Numbered from the stretch's first letter, positions 46,558-54,935 are shown. The stretch: DNA of 64,000 nt from Burkholderiales bacterium (GCA_021414305.1 JAIOOS010000024.1:186001-250000); one strand, 5' to 3'. Notes: generated from the sequence alone by a model not told the origin. A program made the numbers and translations.

Positions 46558-47640
46558 TCATATCGGCACAACGATCTGAACCCTGAACACGTCGGCCTCC
46601 TGCCGCGTGTCGAATTGCGCAGCAACGTCGTGCATCAGCCGCAGCCGCTCGCGCACGTTCTTCAGCGCCATGCCGTTGCCGGGGCGGGAGGCTTCCTTGG
46701 GAATGCTGTTGGCGATGGAGAGCACTGCGCGGCCGAGCTTGACCTTGGTGCGGATGCGGATCACGCCGCCTTCGGCCGAAGGCTCGACGCCGTGCCGCAC
46801 CGCATTCTCGACCAGCGGCTGCAGCAGCAGCGGCGGAACGCGGGCGCTGCCGGCCTCGGGGTCGAGCTCCCAGCTCACGTGCAGGCGGCTGCCGAAGCGG
46901 ATCTGCTCGATGTCGAGATAGCGCTGCGCCAGCTCCACCTCCTCGGCAAGCGACACCGACTCGGCGGTGTCGCCGATCGCCACGCGAAACAGCTCGGCCA
47001 GGTCCTCGAGCACGCCTTCGGCCTTGGCCGGGTCGAGCCGCACCAGGGTGAGCGCAGTGTTGAGCGTGTTGAACAGGAAGTGCGGGCGGATCCGCGACTG
47101 CAGCTCGGCCAGCCGGGCCGTGGTCTCGGCCGGCACCGTGGCCTTGGCCCGCAGGCGCAGCCATTCGAACATCGTCGCCGCGATCGCCGCGCCGGCGAGC
47201 GCCGGGCCGAAGCCGATCAGGGCGCCCAGGCCCGCCGACGGGGCATCGACCAGCAGCGCGGCGACGAGCGTGGCGCTGAGCCAGGCCGAGATCGCGCCGA
47301 AGCCGATCGCCGCGATCCACTGCACCGGCGCCGGCGCGGCGGCGAGCGGGCGCTTCAATCCGCACAGCACCAGCAGCCAGATGAGCACGCCCGGCAGGGC
47401 GACGCTCGAGCCGGCGGCGGTGAGGCCGAGCCAGATCGCGAACGAGGAAGCGCCGAAGACCATGCCGATCGCCATCACGCCGTGCACGAACAGCAGCGCC
47501 CGCAGCACCACGCCCACGTGGCAGACGTCGAACGCCGAATCGGGGCCCGGGCGGCGCAGCGCGGCGACGTCGGCCGCCATGTCGAAGCTGGTCGCGCCGA
47601 AGCCGGTCGAACGCATGCCGGCGCCGGGAACGGCGCTCAT
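46558..47640 (-). CDS. algZ: LytS/YehU-type sensor histidine kinase (AlgZ/FimS-like)
   Basis: A 360-residue membrane kinase from ATG 47640 (MSAVPGAGMRSTG). Four or five hydrophobic segments span about residues 45-175. The His_kinase (PF06580-type) domain follows with RIRPHFLFNTLNTALTL, whose His is the phosphorylation site, and LLLQPLVENAVRHGV as the N-box. The G-box is atypical: GNGMALKNVRERLRLM. It lies upstream of the LytTR regulator and is divergent from argH across 155 bases. Confidence 0.88.
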   Translation of the reverse strand: MSAVPGAGMRSTGFGATSFDMAADVAALRRPGPDSAFDVCHVGVVLRALLFVHGVMAIGMVFGASSFAIWLGLTAAGSSVALPGVLIWLLVLCGLKRPLAAAPAPVQWIAAIGFGAISAWLSATLVAALLVDAPSAGLGALIGFGPALAGAAIAATMFEWLRLRAKATVPAETTARLAELQSRIRPHFLFNTLNTALTLVRLDPAKAEGVLEDLAELFRVAIGDTAESVSLAEEVELAQRYLDIEQIRFGSRLHVSWELDPEAGSARVPPLLLQPLVENAVRHGVEPSAEGGVIRIRTKVKLGRAVLSIANSIPKEASRPGNGMALKNVRERLRLMHDVAAQFDTRQEADVFRVQIVVPI

Positions 47641-47795
47641 CGCGAAGATGGGCTCGCCGATAGAATCGCGGCAAGGCAGGCGGAACGCATGGCGAGCATT
47701 GTCCCCAACCGCCGCCCGTCGTGCGCACGAGTTGCGAAGCCGCCGCGGCCCTTGTGTGACCGTGTGCACGCTCGCCCAACCCTCCCCTCCTCCGA

Positions 47796-49196
47796 ATGAC
47801 CGCCAACCAGTTCGACAAGAAGACCGAAGCCTGGTCCGCCCTGTTCTCCGAGCCGATGAGCGAGCTCGTCCAGCGCTACACCTCGAGCGTCGCCTTCGAC
47901 CGGCGCCTCTGGCGCGCCGACATCGCCGGCAGCCTGGCGCACGCCGGCATGCTGGCGACGCAGGGCATCATTTCCGCCGCCGACCTGGGCGCGATCAAGG
48001 CCGGCCTGGCGACCATCAGCGCCGAGATCGAGAGCGGCACGTTCACCTGGCGCAGCGAGCTCGAGGACGTGCACCTCAACATCGAGGCCCGGCTGGTGCA
48101 GCTGGCCGGCGACGCCGGCAAGCGCCTGCACACCGCGCGCTCGCGCAACGACCAGGTCGCGACCGACGTGCGCCTCTGGCTGCGTGACGAGATCTCCGGC
48201 CTCGGCACGCTCCTGGTCGAGCTGCAGCGCGCACTCGTCGAGCTCGCCGACAGGCATACCGAGACCATCCTGCCCGGCTTCACCCACCTGCAGGTGGCCC
48301 AGCCGGTGTCGTTCGCCCACCACCTGCTCGCCTATGTCGAGATGTTCTCGCGCGACGCCGAGCGCATGGCCGAGGTCCGGGCGCGCACCAACCGCCTGCC
48401 GCTCGGCGCCGCCGCGCTCGCCGGCACCAGCTATCCGCTCGACCGGGAGGCGGTGGCCAAGGCGCTCGGCATGGAGGGGCTCTGCCGCAACAGCATCGAC
48501 GCCGTCAGCGACCGCGACTTCGCGATCGAGTTCACGGCCGCAGCCAGCCTGTGCATGGTGCACGTCTCGCGCTTCAGCGAGGAGCTGGTGCTGTGGATGA
48601 GCCAGAACTTCGGCTTCATCGAGCTCGCCGACCGCTTCTGCACCGGCTCGTCGATCATGCCGCAGAAGAAGAACCCCGACGTGCCCGAGCTGGCGCGCGG
48701 CAAGGCCGGCCGCGTGTTCGGCCACCTGATGGGCCTGCTGACCCTGATGAAGGGGCAGCCGCTGGCCTACAACAAGGACAACCAGGAAGACAAGGAGCCG
48801 TTGTTCGACAGCGTCGACACGGTGAAGGACACGCTGCGCATCTTCTGCGAGCTCGTGCCCGGCATCACGGTCAAGGCCGAGGCGATGGAGCGCGCCGCCG
48901 CGCGCGGCTACGCCACGGCCACCGACCTGGCCGACTACCTGGTGCGCAAGGGCGTGCCGTTCCGCGACGCGCACGAGGCCGTCGCCCATGCGGTGAAGCA
49001 CGCGATCCAGGCCGGCGTCGGCCTCGCCGAGCTGCCGCTGGCGACGCTGCAGGGCTTTCACCCCGGCATCGCCTCCGACGTGCACGGCGTGCTCACGCTG
49101 CGCGGCTCGCTCGCCTCGCGCACCGTCGTCGGCGGCACCGCGCCCGAGCAGGTGCGGGCGGAGATCGCCCGCCATCGCGCCCGGCTCGGAAAGTAG
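47796..49196 (+). CDS. argH: Argininosuccinate lyase
   Basis: Last step of arginine synthesis: argininosuccinate to arginine and fumarate. The 466-residue length is typical. The fumarase-superfamily signature [12 protein letters not shown], with the catalytic Ser loop, is present, along with [37 protein letters not shown] and [17 protein letters not shown]. The start is ATG 47796. Divergent from the algZ-like gene, as in related genomes. Confidence 0.97.
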   Translation: MTANQFDKKTEAWSALFSEPMSELVQRYTSSVAFDRRLWRADIAGSLAHAGMLATQGIISAADLGAIKAGLATISAEIESGTFTWRSELEDVHLNIEARLVQLAGDAGKRLHTARSRNDQVATDVRLWLRDEISGLGTLLVELQRALVELADRHTETILPGFTHLQVAQPVSFAHHLLAYVEMFSRDAERMAEVRARTNRLPLGAAALAGTSYPLDREAVAKALGMEGLCRNSIDAVSDRDFAIEFTAAASLCMVHVSRFSEELVLWMSQNFGFIELADRFCTGSSIMPQKKNPDVPELARGKAGRVFGHLMGLLTLMKGQPLAYNKDNQEDKEPLFDSVDTVKDTLRIFCELVPGITVKAEAMERAAARGYATATDLADYLVRKGVPFRDAHEAVAHAVKHAIQAGVGLAELPLATLQGFHPGIASDVHGVLTLRGSLASRTVVGGTAPEQVRAEIARHRARLGK

Positions 49197-49225
49197 CGAA
49201 CCGAGCAGCGGCAACAGGAGACCCC

Positions 49226-49609
49226 GTGGATAGACGAACCCTCCTCGGCGGCGCCCTCGCGGCGGTCGCGACCGGCAGCCTGGCCCAGGGAACCGCCGCG
49301 CCGCGCGACCGCCATCCCGATCTCGGCGACGTCGCCGAGGGCCGCTACTTCGGCGACGTGATCTCCGATTCCAAGGGCTCCTCGCGCAGCGATGTCACCC
49401 TGACGATCACCCGCACCGGCCTCAACCGGGTGCGCATCACGTCCGACTATCCGCGCCTGCCGGTCGTCGAGGTCAGCCTGCAGCGCGCGCTCGACAAGAT
49501 CGTCCAGTCCCGCGGCGACACCGCCTTCGTCTACGACTGGAGCAGGAAGCCGGCGAAGCTCGACGTCAGCTTCAACAACGAGGTGAGCTGGAGCGGCACC
49601 AAGCAGTAG
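49226..49609 (+). CDS. Small exported protein, unknown, Tat/Sec-like signal
   Basis: A 127-residue protein from GTG 49226, with CAGGAG five bases upstream as ribosome-binding site. The N-terminus DRRTLLGGALAAVATGSLAQ has twin Arg plus hydrophobic stretch, so it may use Tat or Sec. The mature part is beta-rich (DVTLTITRTGLNRVRITSD, then AFVYDWSRKPAKLDVSFNN), suggesting a small beta-sandwich. No named family is recognised. It follows argH by 29 bases. Confidence 0.65.
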   Translation: MDRRTLLGGALAAVATGSLAQGTAAPRDRHPDLGDVAEGRYFGDVISDSKGSSRSDVTLTITRTGLNRVRITSDYPRLPVVEVSLQRALDKIVQSRGDTAFVYDWSRKPAKLDVSFNNEVSWSGTKQ

Positions 49610-49665
49610 CCAGGCCCTCCCCCGCTCCTGCATCCGCGACCGCCCTGCGGACGTATGGTCCGGCG

Positions 49666-50553
49666 ATGAGCCTTCCCGCTTCGCCGCTGACCCGCGCCCT
49701 CGGCCTGCTCGCCCTGGCCCTGGCCGCGGCCCTCGCGCTGGTCGCGTGCGCGCCGGTCGCCAGCCTCAACGCCCTGACGCCGGGCGATACCTACCGGCCG
49801 ACCCGCGACGTCGCCTACGGCCCGTTGCCGCGGCAACGGCTCGACGTCTATGCGCCGGTCTCGCCCGCGCCGGCGCCGGGCTGGCCGGTGGTCGTGTTCT
49901 TCTACGGCGGCTCGTGGACGAGCGGCGAGCGCGCCGACTACAAGTTCGTCGGCGAAGCCCTCGCCTCGCGTGGTGTGCTGGTGCTCGTTGCCGACTACCG
50001 GCTCTACCCCGAGGTGCGCTATCCGGCCTTTCTCGAGGACTCGGCCCTGGCCCTGGCCTGGGGCATGGAGCATGCGCGTTCGCTCGGCGGCAATCCGCGG
50101 CGCCTGTTCGTCATGGGGCACAGCGCCGGCGGCTACAACGCGGCAATGCTCGCGCTCGACCCGCGCTGGCTCGCCGCCACCGGGCATGCGCCGGCCGAGC
50201 TGGCCGGCTGGATCGGCCTCGCCGGCGCCTACGAGTTCCTGCCGCTGGGCCCCGACTCGCCGGCCCGGCCGGTGTTCTTCCATCCCGACTATCCGGCCGG
50301 CACCCAGCCGATCGACTACGCGGCGCCGCACTCCCTGAAGGCCTTTCTCGGCGTGCCGCTGCACGACAAGGTCGTGAGCCCCGAGCGCAGCACGCTGGCG
50401 ATGGCGAAGAAGCTGACCGCGGCCGGCGTTCCGGTCGCGCTGAAGGTCTACGACGGCGTGAGCCACGCCCTCCTCGCCGGCGCCTTCGCCCGGCCGCTGC
50501 GCGGGCTGGCGCCGGTTCTCGACGACGTCAGCGCGTGGATCAGCGCAAACTGA
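49666..50553 (+). CDS. Alpha/beta-hydrolase esterase, predicted lipoprotein
   Basis: A 295-residue carboxylesterase of the BD-FAE/acetyl-esterase type. The signal ends with the lipobox LVACAPV, so it is probably lipid-anchored. FFYGGSWTSG is the oxyanion-hole motif (Tyr replacing the usual His), S153 lies in GHSAGGYN, and the His is in GVSHALL. The Asp is probably in HDKVV, in a segment that differs from the usual LLLHGxxDxxV. Substrates are likely short-chain esters. It converges with the ABM gene, overlapping by 14 bases. Confidence 0.85.
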   Translation: MSLPASPLTRALGLLALALAAALALVACAPVASLNALTPGDTYRPTRDVAYGPLPRQRLDVYAPVSPAPAPGWPVVVFFYGGSWTSGERADYKFVGEALASRGVLVLVADYRLYPEVRYPAFLEDSALALAWGMEHARSLGGNPRRLFVMGHSAGGYNAAMLALDPRWLAATGHAPAELAGWIGLAGAYEFLPLGPDSPARPVFFHPDYPAGTQPIDYAAPHSLKAFLGVPLHDKVVSPERSTLAMAKKLTAAGVPVALKVYDGVSHALLAGAFARPLRGLAPVLDDVSAWISAN

Positions 50554-50839
50554 GCTCGCTCGCCTCGTAGAGCGCGAGATCCGGCGCATGGGCCGCGAGC
50601 CGGCCGGCCAGCGCGGCGAAGGCACGCGATGCCGGCACCTTGAAGTGCGCGTCGAGCGCGGCGCGATCGGCCCAGCGCTCGAAGAAGACGAGGCGCAGGC
50701 CGTCGTTGGCGTCGATCGCGACCCCGTGCTCGATGCAGCCAGGCTCGGCCCGCGAACGGGCCACATGCTCGAGGCTGGCCTGGCGCAGCTCGTCGATCGT
50801 GTCGGCGCGGGCGGCGATGGAACCGGTGACGATCAGCAT
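50540..50839 (-). CDS. Antibiotic biosynthesis monooxygenase (ABM) domain protein
   Basis: A 99-residue ferredoxin-like-fold protein from ATG 50839 (MLIVTGSIAARADTIDELRQ). HVARSRAEPGCIEHGVAID and VFFERWADRAALDAHFKVP are typical of ABM/YgiN proteins, which act on quinones or polyketide-type substrates without cofactors. Its 3' end overlaps the esterase's 3' end. The longer in-frame extension upstream overlaps the VIT1 gene and is rejected. Confidence 0.88.
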   Translation of the reverse strand: MLIVTGSIAARADTIDELRQASLEHVARSRAEPGCIEHGVAIDANDGLRLVFFERWADRAALDAHFKVPASRAFAALAGRLAAHAPDLALYEASELSLR

Positions 50840-50882
50840 GGCGCCCTCTCTGCACGGTGAAAGACGGCGGAGAATACAGCCC

Positions 50883-51584
50883 ATGCTGCATGCCCGTCGC
50901 CACTTCGAACGCCACCGCTCCGACCGCATCGGCTGGCTCCGCGCCGCCGTCCTCGGCGCCAACGACGGCATCGTCTCGACGGCGAGCCTGCTGGTCGGCG
51001 TCGCCGCGGCGAATGCGGCGCAGGGCAGCCTCATGCTGACCGGCATCGCCGGCCTGGCCGCCGGCGCGATGTCGATGGCCGCGGGCGAGTACGTCTCGGT
51101 CCACTCGCAGTCCGACACCGAGAAGGCCGACCTCTCGAAGGAGCGCAAGGAGCTCGAGCTCGAGCCGGCGGCCGAGCTGCGCGAGCTCACCGCCATCTAC
51201 ATTCGTCGCGGCCTCGAGCCCGGCCTGGCGCAGCAGGTGGCCGAACAGCTCACCGCGCACGACGCCCTCGGCGCCCACGCGCGCGACGAGCTCGGCATTT
51301 CCGAAGCGCTGAGCGCACGGCCCGTCCAGGCCGCGCTGGCTTCGGCGGCGAGCTTCGCCGTCGGTGCGCTGCTGCCGCTTGCCGTCACCGCGATCGCGCC
51401 GCGGCCCAGCCTGCTGTTCTGGATCTCGGGCATGTCGCTCGCCTTCCTGGCCCTGCTCGGCGCGGTCGCGGCGCACGTCGGCGGCGCGAGCATGCCGGTC
51501 GGCGCCTGGCGGGTCACGTTCTGGGGCGCGCTGGCGATGGCCATCACCGCCGGCGTCGGCTCGCTGTTCGGCACGACGCTCTGA
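50883..51584 (+). CDS. VIT1/CCC1-family metal (Fe2+/Mn2+) transporter
   Basis: A 233-residue membrane protein. The start RIGWLRAAVLGANDGIVSTA is diagnostic, with the Asp of GANDG in helix 1. AAGAMSMAAGEYVSVHSQSD is the conserved second helix. A charged cytoplasmic loop (Glu-rich, about 82-135), which binds metal in plant VIT1, is followed by three hydrophobic helices. Members move Fe2+ or Mn2+ out of the cytoplasm. It is divergent from the ABM gene. Confidence 0.92.
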   Translation: MLHARRHFERHRSDRIGWLRAAVLGANDGIVSTASLLVGVAAANAAQGSLMLTGIAGLAAGAMSMAAGEYVSVHSQSDTEKADLSKERKELELEPAAELRELTAIYIRRGLEPGLAQQVAEQLTAHDALGAHARDELGISEALSARPVQAALASAASFAVGALLPLAVTAIAPRPSLLFWISGMSLAFLALLGAVAAHVGGASMPVGAWRVTFWGALAMAITAGVGSLFGTTL

Positions 51585-51632
51585 GGGCACGCTGGGGGCG
51601 GACGCGCGGACGCCGCCTCCGCCGCCGGCGTT

Positions 51633-52115
51633 TCAGCCGGTGGCGACGAACCGGTCGGCGCGCGCCGCCTGCAGAACCTCGGCCGGGTCGGCGTCGAGCA
51701 CGTCGATCGGGCGCGCCTGCTCGAGCCAGCCGTTCGGTTCGACGAACCAGGCGGCAAGCCGCTGCCCGTCGTACTCGGAGGCGAGCTCGGCGAGCACCGC
51801 CTTCAGTCCGGGCTTGAGGCCGAGCTCGGCGTTGAACTGGAACATCGGGATCCAGAGCGCATGCCGCCATTCGAAGCCGAACACCTCGTGGCCGACGATC
51901 AGCCGCGCGAGGCTGGCGAAGTCGCCGCGGCCACGGTCTTCGAGCAGGCGGGCGAGGTCGTCGCCGCGCGCGAAACCGCCGGTCGCCTGGTACGCGGCCC
52001 GCATGGCGGCGAAGTCGGCATCGCCGTCGCCTGGCGACGCGGCGTGCAGGAGGCGCCCGGAAACGGCCATCGCATCGATCGGCCTTGCGCCAGCCCATCC
52101 GCTGTTCGTCTGCAT
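51633..52115 (-). CDS. MbcA/ParS-like C-terminal domain protein, unknown
   Basis: A 160-residue protein from ATG 52115 (MQTNSGWAGARPIDAMAVSG). The last about 40 residues (LAAWFVEPNGWLEQARPIDV, then LDADPAEVLQAARADRF) look like the W-x-L-x-PxDxL toxin-binding region of MbcA/ParS/DUF2384 antitoxins. However, the N-terminal part lacks the usual Xre-type HTH and no RES-domain toxin is adjacent. So it is more likely a solo member of the family than a working antitoxin. Function unknown. Confidence 0.6.
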   Translation of the reverse strand: MQTNSGWAGARPIDAMAVSGRLLHAASPGDGDADFAAMRAAYQATGGFARGDDLARLLEDRGRGDFASLARLIVGHEVFGFEWRHALWIPMFQFNAELGLKPGLKAVLAELASEYDGQRLAAWFVEPNGWLEQARPIDVLDADPAEVLQAARADRFVATG

Positions 52116-52186
52116 CGCGCGCTCCTGGTTCCTGAAGCGATCGGCGAGCAGACGGCGTGCCCGGCGTGAGCCCGGCGCACGCCTGG

Positions 52187-52438
52187 CTAGTCGGTGGCGC
52201 GCCAGCCCGCGCGGGGCGGCGCCATCAGGATCTGGAGCTTGCGCAGCGCCTCGACGCATTCCTGTACGTCGGCCCGGACCCGGATCATGGTCTCGGCGGG
52301 CTCGGCTTCGGGCGGGAACACGGCGACCGTCTGCTCCAGGCGGATCCTGACCGAAGAGAACAGCAAATCCCATTCTTCGCGCGACAGGGCTGCGAGCGCA
52401 TGCTGCGGAAAGAGGGGAGCGAGGACATTGCCGGACAT
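52187..52438 (-). CDS. Small hypothetical protein downstream of tandem Crp/Fnr genes
   Basis: An 83-residue protein from ATG 52438 (MSGNVLAPLFPQHALAALSR). It is helical, with no signal or membrane segment and no recognised family. A copy of the Crp/Fnr-locus palindrome lies 33-52 bases upstream of its start, with a second, weaker match further up. It is therefore a likely regulatory target of one of the neighbouring Crp/Fnr proteins. Confidence 0.55.
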   Translation of the reverse strand: MSGNVLAPLFPQHALAALSREEWDLLFSSVRIRLEQTVAVFPPEAEPAETMIRVRADVQECVEALRKLQILMAPPRAGWRATD

Positions 52439-52470
52439 GAAGACGAGTGTTCGTCCTACAGACGAAGGCG

Positions 52471-52490
52471 TCTGTGCGCCAGCGCACTCA
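52471..52490 (-). promoter_or_regulatory. Palindrome copy upstream of the 83-aa gene
   Basis: TCTGTGCGCCAGCGCACTCA matches the perfect copy at 54155-54174 in 17 of 20 positions; the central dyad GTGCGC-CA-GCGCAC is perfect. A separate small dyad TTCGTC-CTACA-GACGAA (52450-52466) lies between it and the start codon. A weaker relative (15 of 20) is at 52552-52571, at the end of the preceding Crp/Fnr gene. Confidence 0.5.
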
Positions 52491-52570
52491 GTCCCCCGAA
52501 TCAGGCGGGTTCCGTCGAGGAGGGCACGACCTCCCGATGCCTGCGGCGGCGTCGGTGCGCCACCGCACAT

Positions 52571-53275
52571 TCAGAGCAGGGCGTCGTAGGCGAGCCGGTC
52601 CGCGGCGTAGCAGGTGCAGGCCGCGGCTTCGAGGCCGTCCCGGTCGCGCACGGTGAGCGCGCCGCGGTGGTATTCGATCAGACCGGCCTGCTGCAGGGCC
52701 CCCGCGGCCTCGGTGACGCCGACGCGCCGCACCCCCAGCATGTAGGCGAGGAACTCCTGGGTGATGGGAAAAGTCGCCGAGCGGGCCCGGTCCTGGCTCA
52801 TCAGCAGCCAGCGCGCCAGTCGCGGGCCGATCGCATGAAAGCGCAGGCACGCCGCCGAGGACGCGTGCTGCGCCATCAGCACGTAGACATAGCGGCCCAG
52901 GGCGCGCTGCAGGGCCGGGCTTCGCGCCAGCTCGGCGCGACAGGCGCGCCATTCGATCCGCAGCGCCGAGCCGGCGCCCTGCACCAGCGCACGCAACGGC
53001 GCGGTGGCGACGCCGAGGACGACATGCGATCCGAGCATGCCCTCGCTGCCGACCATGCCGACCTCGAGCCCGTGCGTGCCCGCCGCCACGGTCAGCAGCG
53101 AGATGAAGCCTTCGGTCGGAAAGTAGACGTGGCTCATGGGCTCGCCCGGCTCGCAGATGACCTCGGAGAGAATCAGCTCATGGGCGGTGCAGAGCGCGAG
53201 CAGGCGGGCGCGATCGCGTTGCGGCAGCCCGTTCATCAGGTGATTGCCAGGGGGGGTCTCGCGGGCGTTCGGCAT
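52571..53275 (-). CDS. Crp/Fnr-family transcriptional regulator (copy 1)
   Basis: A 234-residue regulator from ATG 53275 (MPNARETPPGNHLMNGLPQR). The cyclic-nucleotide-like beta-roll has SHVYFPTEGFISLL and EVGMVGSEGMLGSHVVLG, without the residues that bind cAMP in CRP. The winged HTH has ITQEFLAYMLGVRRVGVTEA, and the tail ends with CTCYAADRL. Copy 2 (53362-54084) is the closest recognisable relative and shares the VRRxGVT recognition helix and C-x-C-Y tail. No Fe-S cysteine set for FNR is seen. Effector unknown. A palindrome copy lies 35-54 bases upstream. Confidence 0.9.
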   Translation of the reverse strand: MPNARETPPGNHLMNGLPQRDRARLLALCTAHELILSEVICEPGEPMSHVYFPTEGFISLLTVAAGTHGLEVGMVGSEGMLGSHVVLGVATAPLRALVQGAGSALRIEWRACRAELARSPALQRALGRYVYVLMAQHASSAACLRFHAIGPRLARWLLMSQDRARSATFPITQEFLAYMLGVRRVGVTEAAGALQQAGLIEYHRGALTVRDRDGLEAAACTCYAADRLAYDALL

Positions 53276-53309
53276 CTGCGGCCGAGTATGGGTGCGGCCG
53301 CAGACGCTG

Positions 53310-53329
53310 ACTGTCTGCGAGCGCACATA
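53310..53329 (-). promoter_or_regulatory. Palindrome copy upstream of Crp/Fnr copy 1
   Basis: ACTGTCTGCGAGCGCACATA matches the 54155-54174 palindrome in 15 of 20 positions; the half AGCGCACA is exact, the other half is degenerate. It lies 35-54 bases from the start at 53275, a position suitable for autoregulation or control by the neighbour. Confidence 0.4.
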
Positions 53330-53361
53330 GCGCGCCGCGCCGTCCCGACGGGCGCGGGTGG

Positions 53362-54084
53362 CTACTCGGCCTTCGTGTCCGGAAGCAGGCGGTCGTATTC
53401 GTTCTTGACCACCGCGTAGCACTCGCAGCTGCGCGTCTCGAGGCCCTCGCGATCGAGCACGGTGATGCGACCGCGCGTGTAGCGGATCAGCCCGGCCTTC
53501 TGGAGCTTCCGCGCGCCGTCGGTCACGCCCTCGCGGCGCACCCCCAGCATGTTGGCGATCAGCTCCTGGGTCATCACCAGCTCGTTGCCGCTCAAACGGT
53601 CGAGGCTCAAGAGCAGCCAGCGGCAGAGCTGCTGGTCGAGCGAGTGGTGCCGGTTGCACACCGCCGTCTGCGCCATCTGCGTGATCAGCGCCTGGGTGTA
53701 GCGCAGCAGCAGATGCAGCACCGGGGCGCGGTTGAACTCCTCCTTGATCGCCTGCGCCTTGAGGCGATAGCCGCGCCCGGCGCTCTGCACCACCGCGCGG
53801 CTCGACGTCGATTCGCCGCCCATGAACAGCGAGATGCCGACGATGCCTTCGTTGCCGACGACGGCAATCTCGGCCGAGGCGCCGTTCTCCATGACGTAGA
53901 GCAGGGAGACGATCGCCGTGGTCGGAAAGTAGACATGGCTCAGCGTCCCGCCCGATTCGTACAGCACCGCGCCGAGCGGCAGGTCCACCGCCTCGAGCTG
54001 CGGCAGCCAGCGCCGCCATTCGGCGCTCGGCAGGGCGGCAAGCAGATCGTTTTCTCGGGCGTCGGAACCAGCAGCCATGTACAT
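53362..54084 (-). CDS. Crp/Fnr-family transcriptional regulator (copy 2)
   Basis: A 240-residue regulator from ATG 54084 (MYMAAGSDAREND). ATG 54078 is a close alternative, and GGTGA upstream fits both. The sensor domain has SHVYFPTTAIVSLLYVMENG and EIAVVGNEGIVGISLFMGGE, a form common in Burkholderiales and alphaproteobacteria, with no CRP-type cAMP contacts. The HTH is MTQELIANMLGVRREGVTDG; the tail has CECYAVVKNEYDRLL. It precedes copy 1 and follows the methyltransferase gene on the same strand. A perfect palindrome lies upstream. Confidence 0.9.
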   Translation of the reverse strand: MYMAAGSDARENDLLAALPSAEWRRWLPQLEAVDLPLGAVLYESGGTLSHVYFPTTAIVSLLYVMENGASAEIAVVGNEGIVGISLFMGGESTSSRAVVQSAGRGYRLKAQAIKEEFNRAPVLHLLLRYTQALITQMAQTAVCNRHHSLDQQLCRWLLLSLDRLSGNELVMTQELIANMLGVRREGVTDGARKLQKAGLIRYTRGRITVLDREGLETRSCECYAVVKNEYDRLLPDTKAE

Positions 54085-54154
54085 ACTTTCACCAGAGCCG
54101 CAGGTCGGCACGACTTCGGGCAACCGCGCACTCTAGCGAGGTCACAGTACTCCT

Positions 54155-54174
54155 TCTGTGCGCTAGCGCACAGA
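54155..54174. promoter_or_regulatory. Perfect 20-bp palindrome upstream of Crp/Fnr copy 2
   Basis: TCTGTGCGCTAGCGCACAGA reads the same on both strands. It lies between the methyltransferase stop and the start of copy 2, 71 bases from the latter. Each half begins with TGTG like the CRP half-site, but the rest differs from both CRP (TGTGA-N6-TCACA) and FNR (TTGAT-N4-ATCAA). Related copies precede copy 1 and the 83-aa gene. Confidence 0.55.
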
Positions 54175-54184
54175 GGGAATATGG

Positions 54185-54919
54185 CTAGCGACCGGCGGTC
54201 ATCCGGTAGAGCCAGAGCGGCCGGCCGTCGGCGCAGACGAACACCCAGGTCGGCCGGCGCGAGCCGACCTCGAACTCCAGGCTCGCCAGCCAGGCACCGG
54301 GCCGCAGCTCGCCGCTCGCCTTGGCGATGACGCGCTCCATGCTCTCGGGGCGCTGGAAGACGTAGACCAGGTCGAAGCCCGACCAGTCGGCGCTCCACAT
54401 GTCGGCGCGGCGCACGCTGGCGAAGCGGCAGCGCAGCGAGCACAGCAGGCGGAGCAGCCCGCTCCATTCGATGCCGGACAAGGCGGCGCGCGGAAATTCG
54501 CGCCGCAGCTCGATCAGCGCGTCGCCGAGGCCGCAGCCGGCGTCGAGAAAGCGCCCGTCGGCGGGCAGCGAGAGCTGGGCGGCGAGGCCGCGCAGCGCGC
54601 CCTTGGGCGTGGGAAAGAGCGGCGCGTCCCGCCAGGCGCCGACCGGATAGAGGATCGCGAGCGCCGCCAGCGGCGCCAGCCAGGCCCAGCCGGGAAGCCC
54701 GCTGGCCGCGCCCGAAAGCGCGAGCGAGAGCGGAAAACCGGAAGCGATGAAGAGGCGTCGCCACGGCGTCGAGGCGGAGAAGGCGATGGCGGCGCCGAGC
54801 AGCGTCGCGAGTGCGACCGCCACGGCCGCTGGCGTGTCCTGCGCGCGCAGCGCGGCGAAGGCGCCCCAGCATGCGCCCCACGCGAGCAGCGCGAGCATCG
54901 GCCAGCGCAGGCTCGTCAT
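54185..54919 (-). CDS. Class I SAM-dependent methyltransferase with N-terminal membrane segments
   Basis: A 244-residue protein. The first about 95 residues hold three or four hydrophobic segments (MLALLAWGACWGAFAALRA and onward). The methyltransferase fold begins near residue 120 with FLDAGCGLGDALIELRREFP (motif I), then FDLVYVFQRPESMERVI. It lies 16 bases after fliA, so it may be cotranscribed with the flagellar genes. The substrate is unknown; a membrane-proximal target is inferred. Confidence 0.82.
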   Translation of the reverse strand: MTSLRWPMLALLAWGACWGAFAALRAQDTPAAVAVALATLLGAAIAFSASTPWRRLFIASGFPLSLALSGAASGLPGWAWLAPLAALAILYPVGAWRDAPLFPTPKGALRGLAAQLSLPADGRFLDAGCGLGDALIELRREFPRAALSGIEWSGLLRLLCSLRCRFASVRRADMWSADWSGFDLVYVFQRPESMERVIAKASGELRPGAWLASLEFEVGSRRPTWVFVCADGRPLWLYRMTAGR

Positions 54920-54935
54920 CGGGCGACCGGACCGA

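Noticed and set aside
51633-52438. Toxin-antitoxin system
   Set aside because: The ParS-like protein has no HTH and no toxin-like neighbour; the 83-aa gene shows no toxin features.
54078-54123. Start of Crp/Fnr copy 2 at 54123
   Set aside because: This would be a TTG without a clear ribosome-binding site; the ATG at 54084 or 54078 with GGTGA upstream is better.
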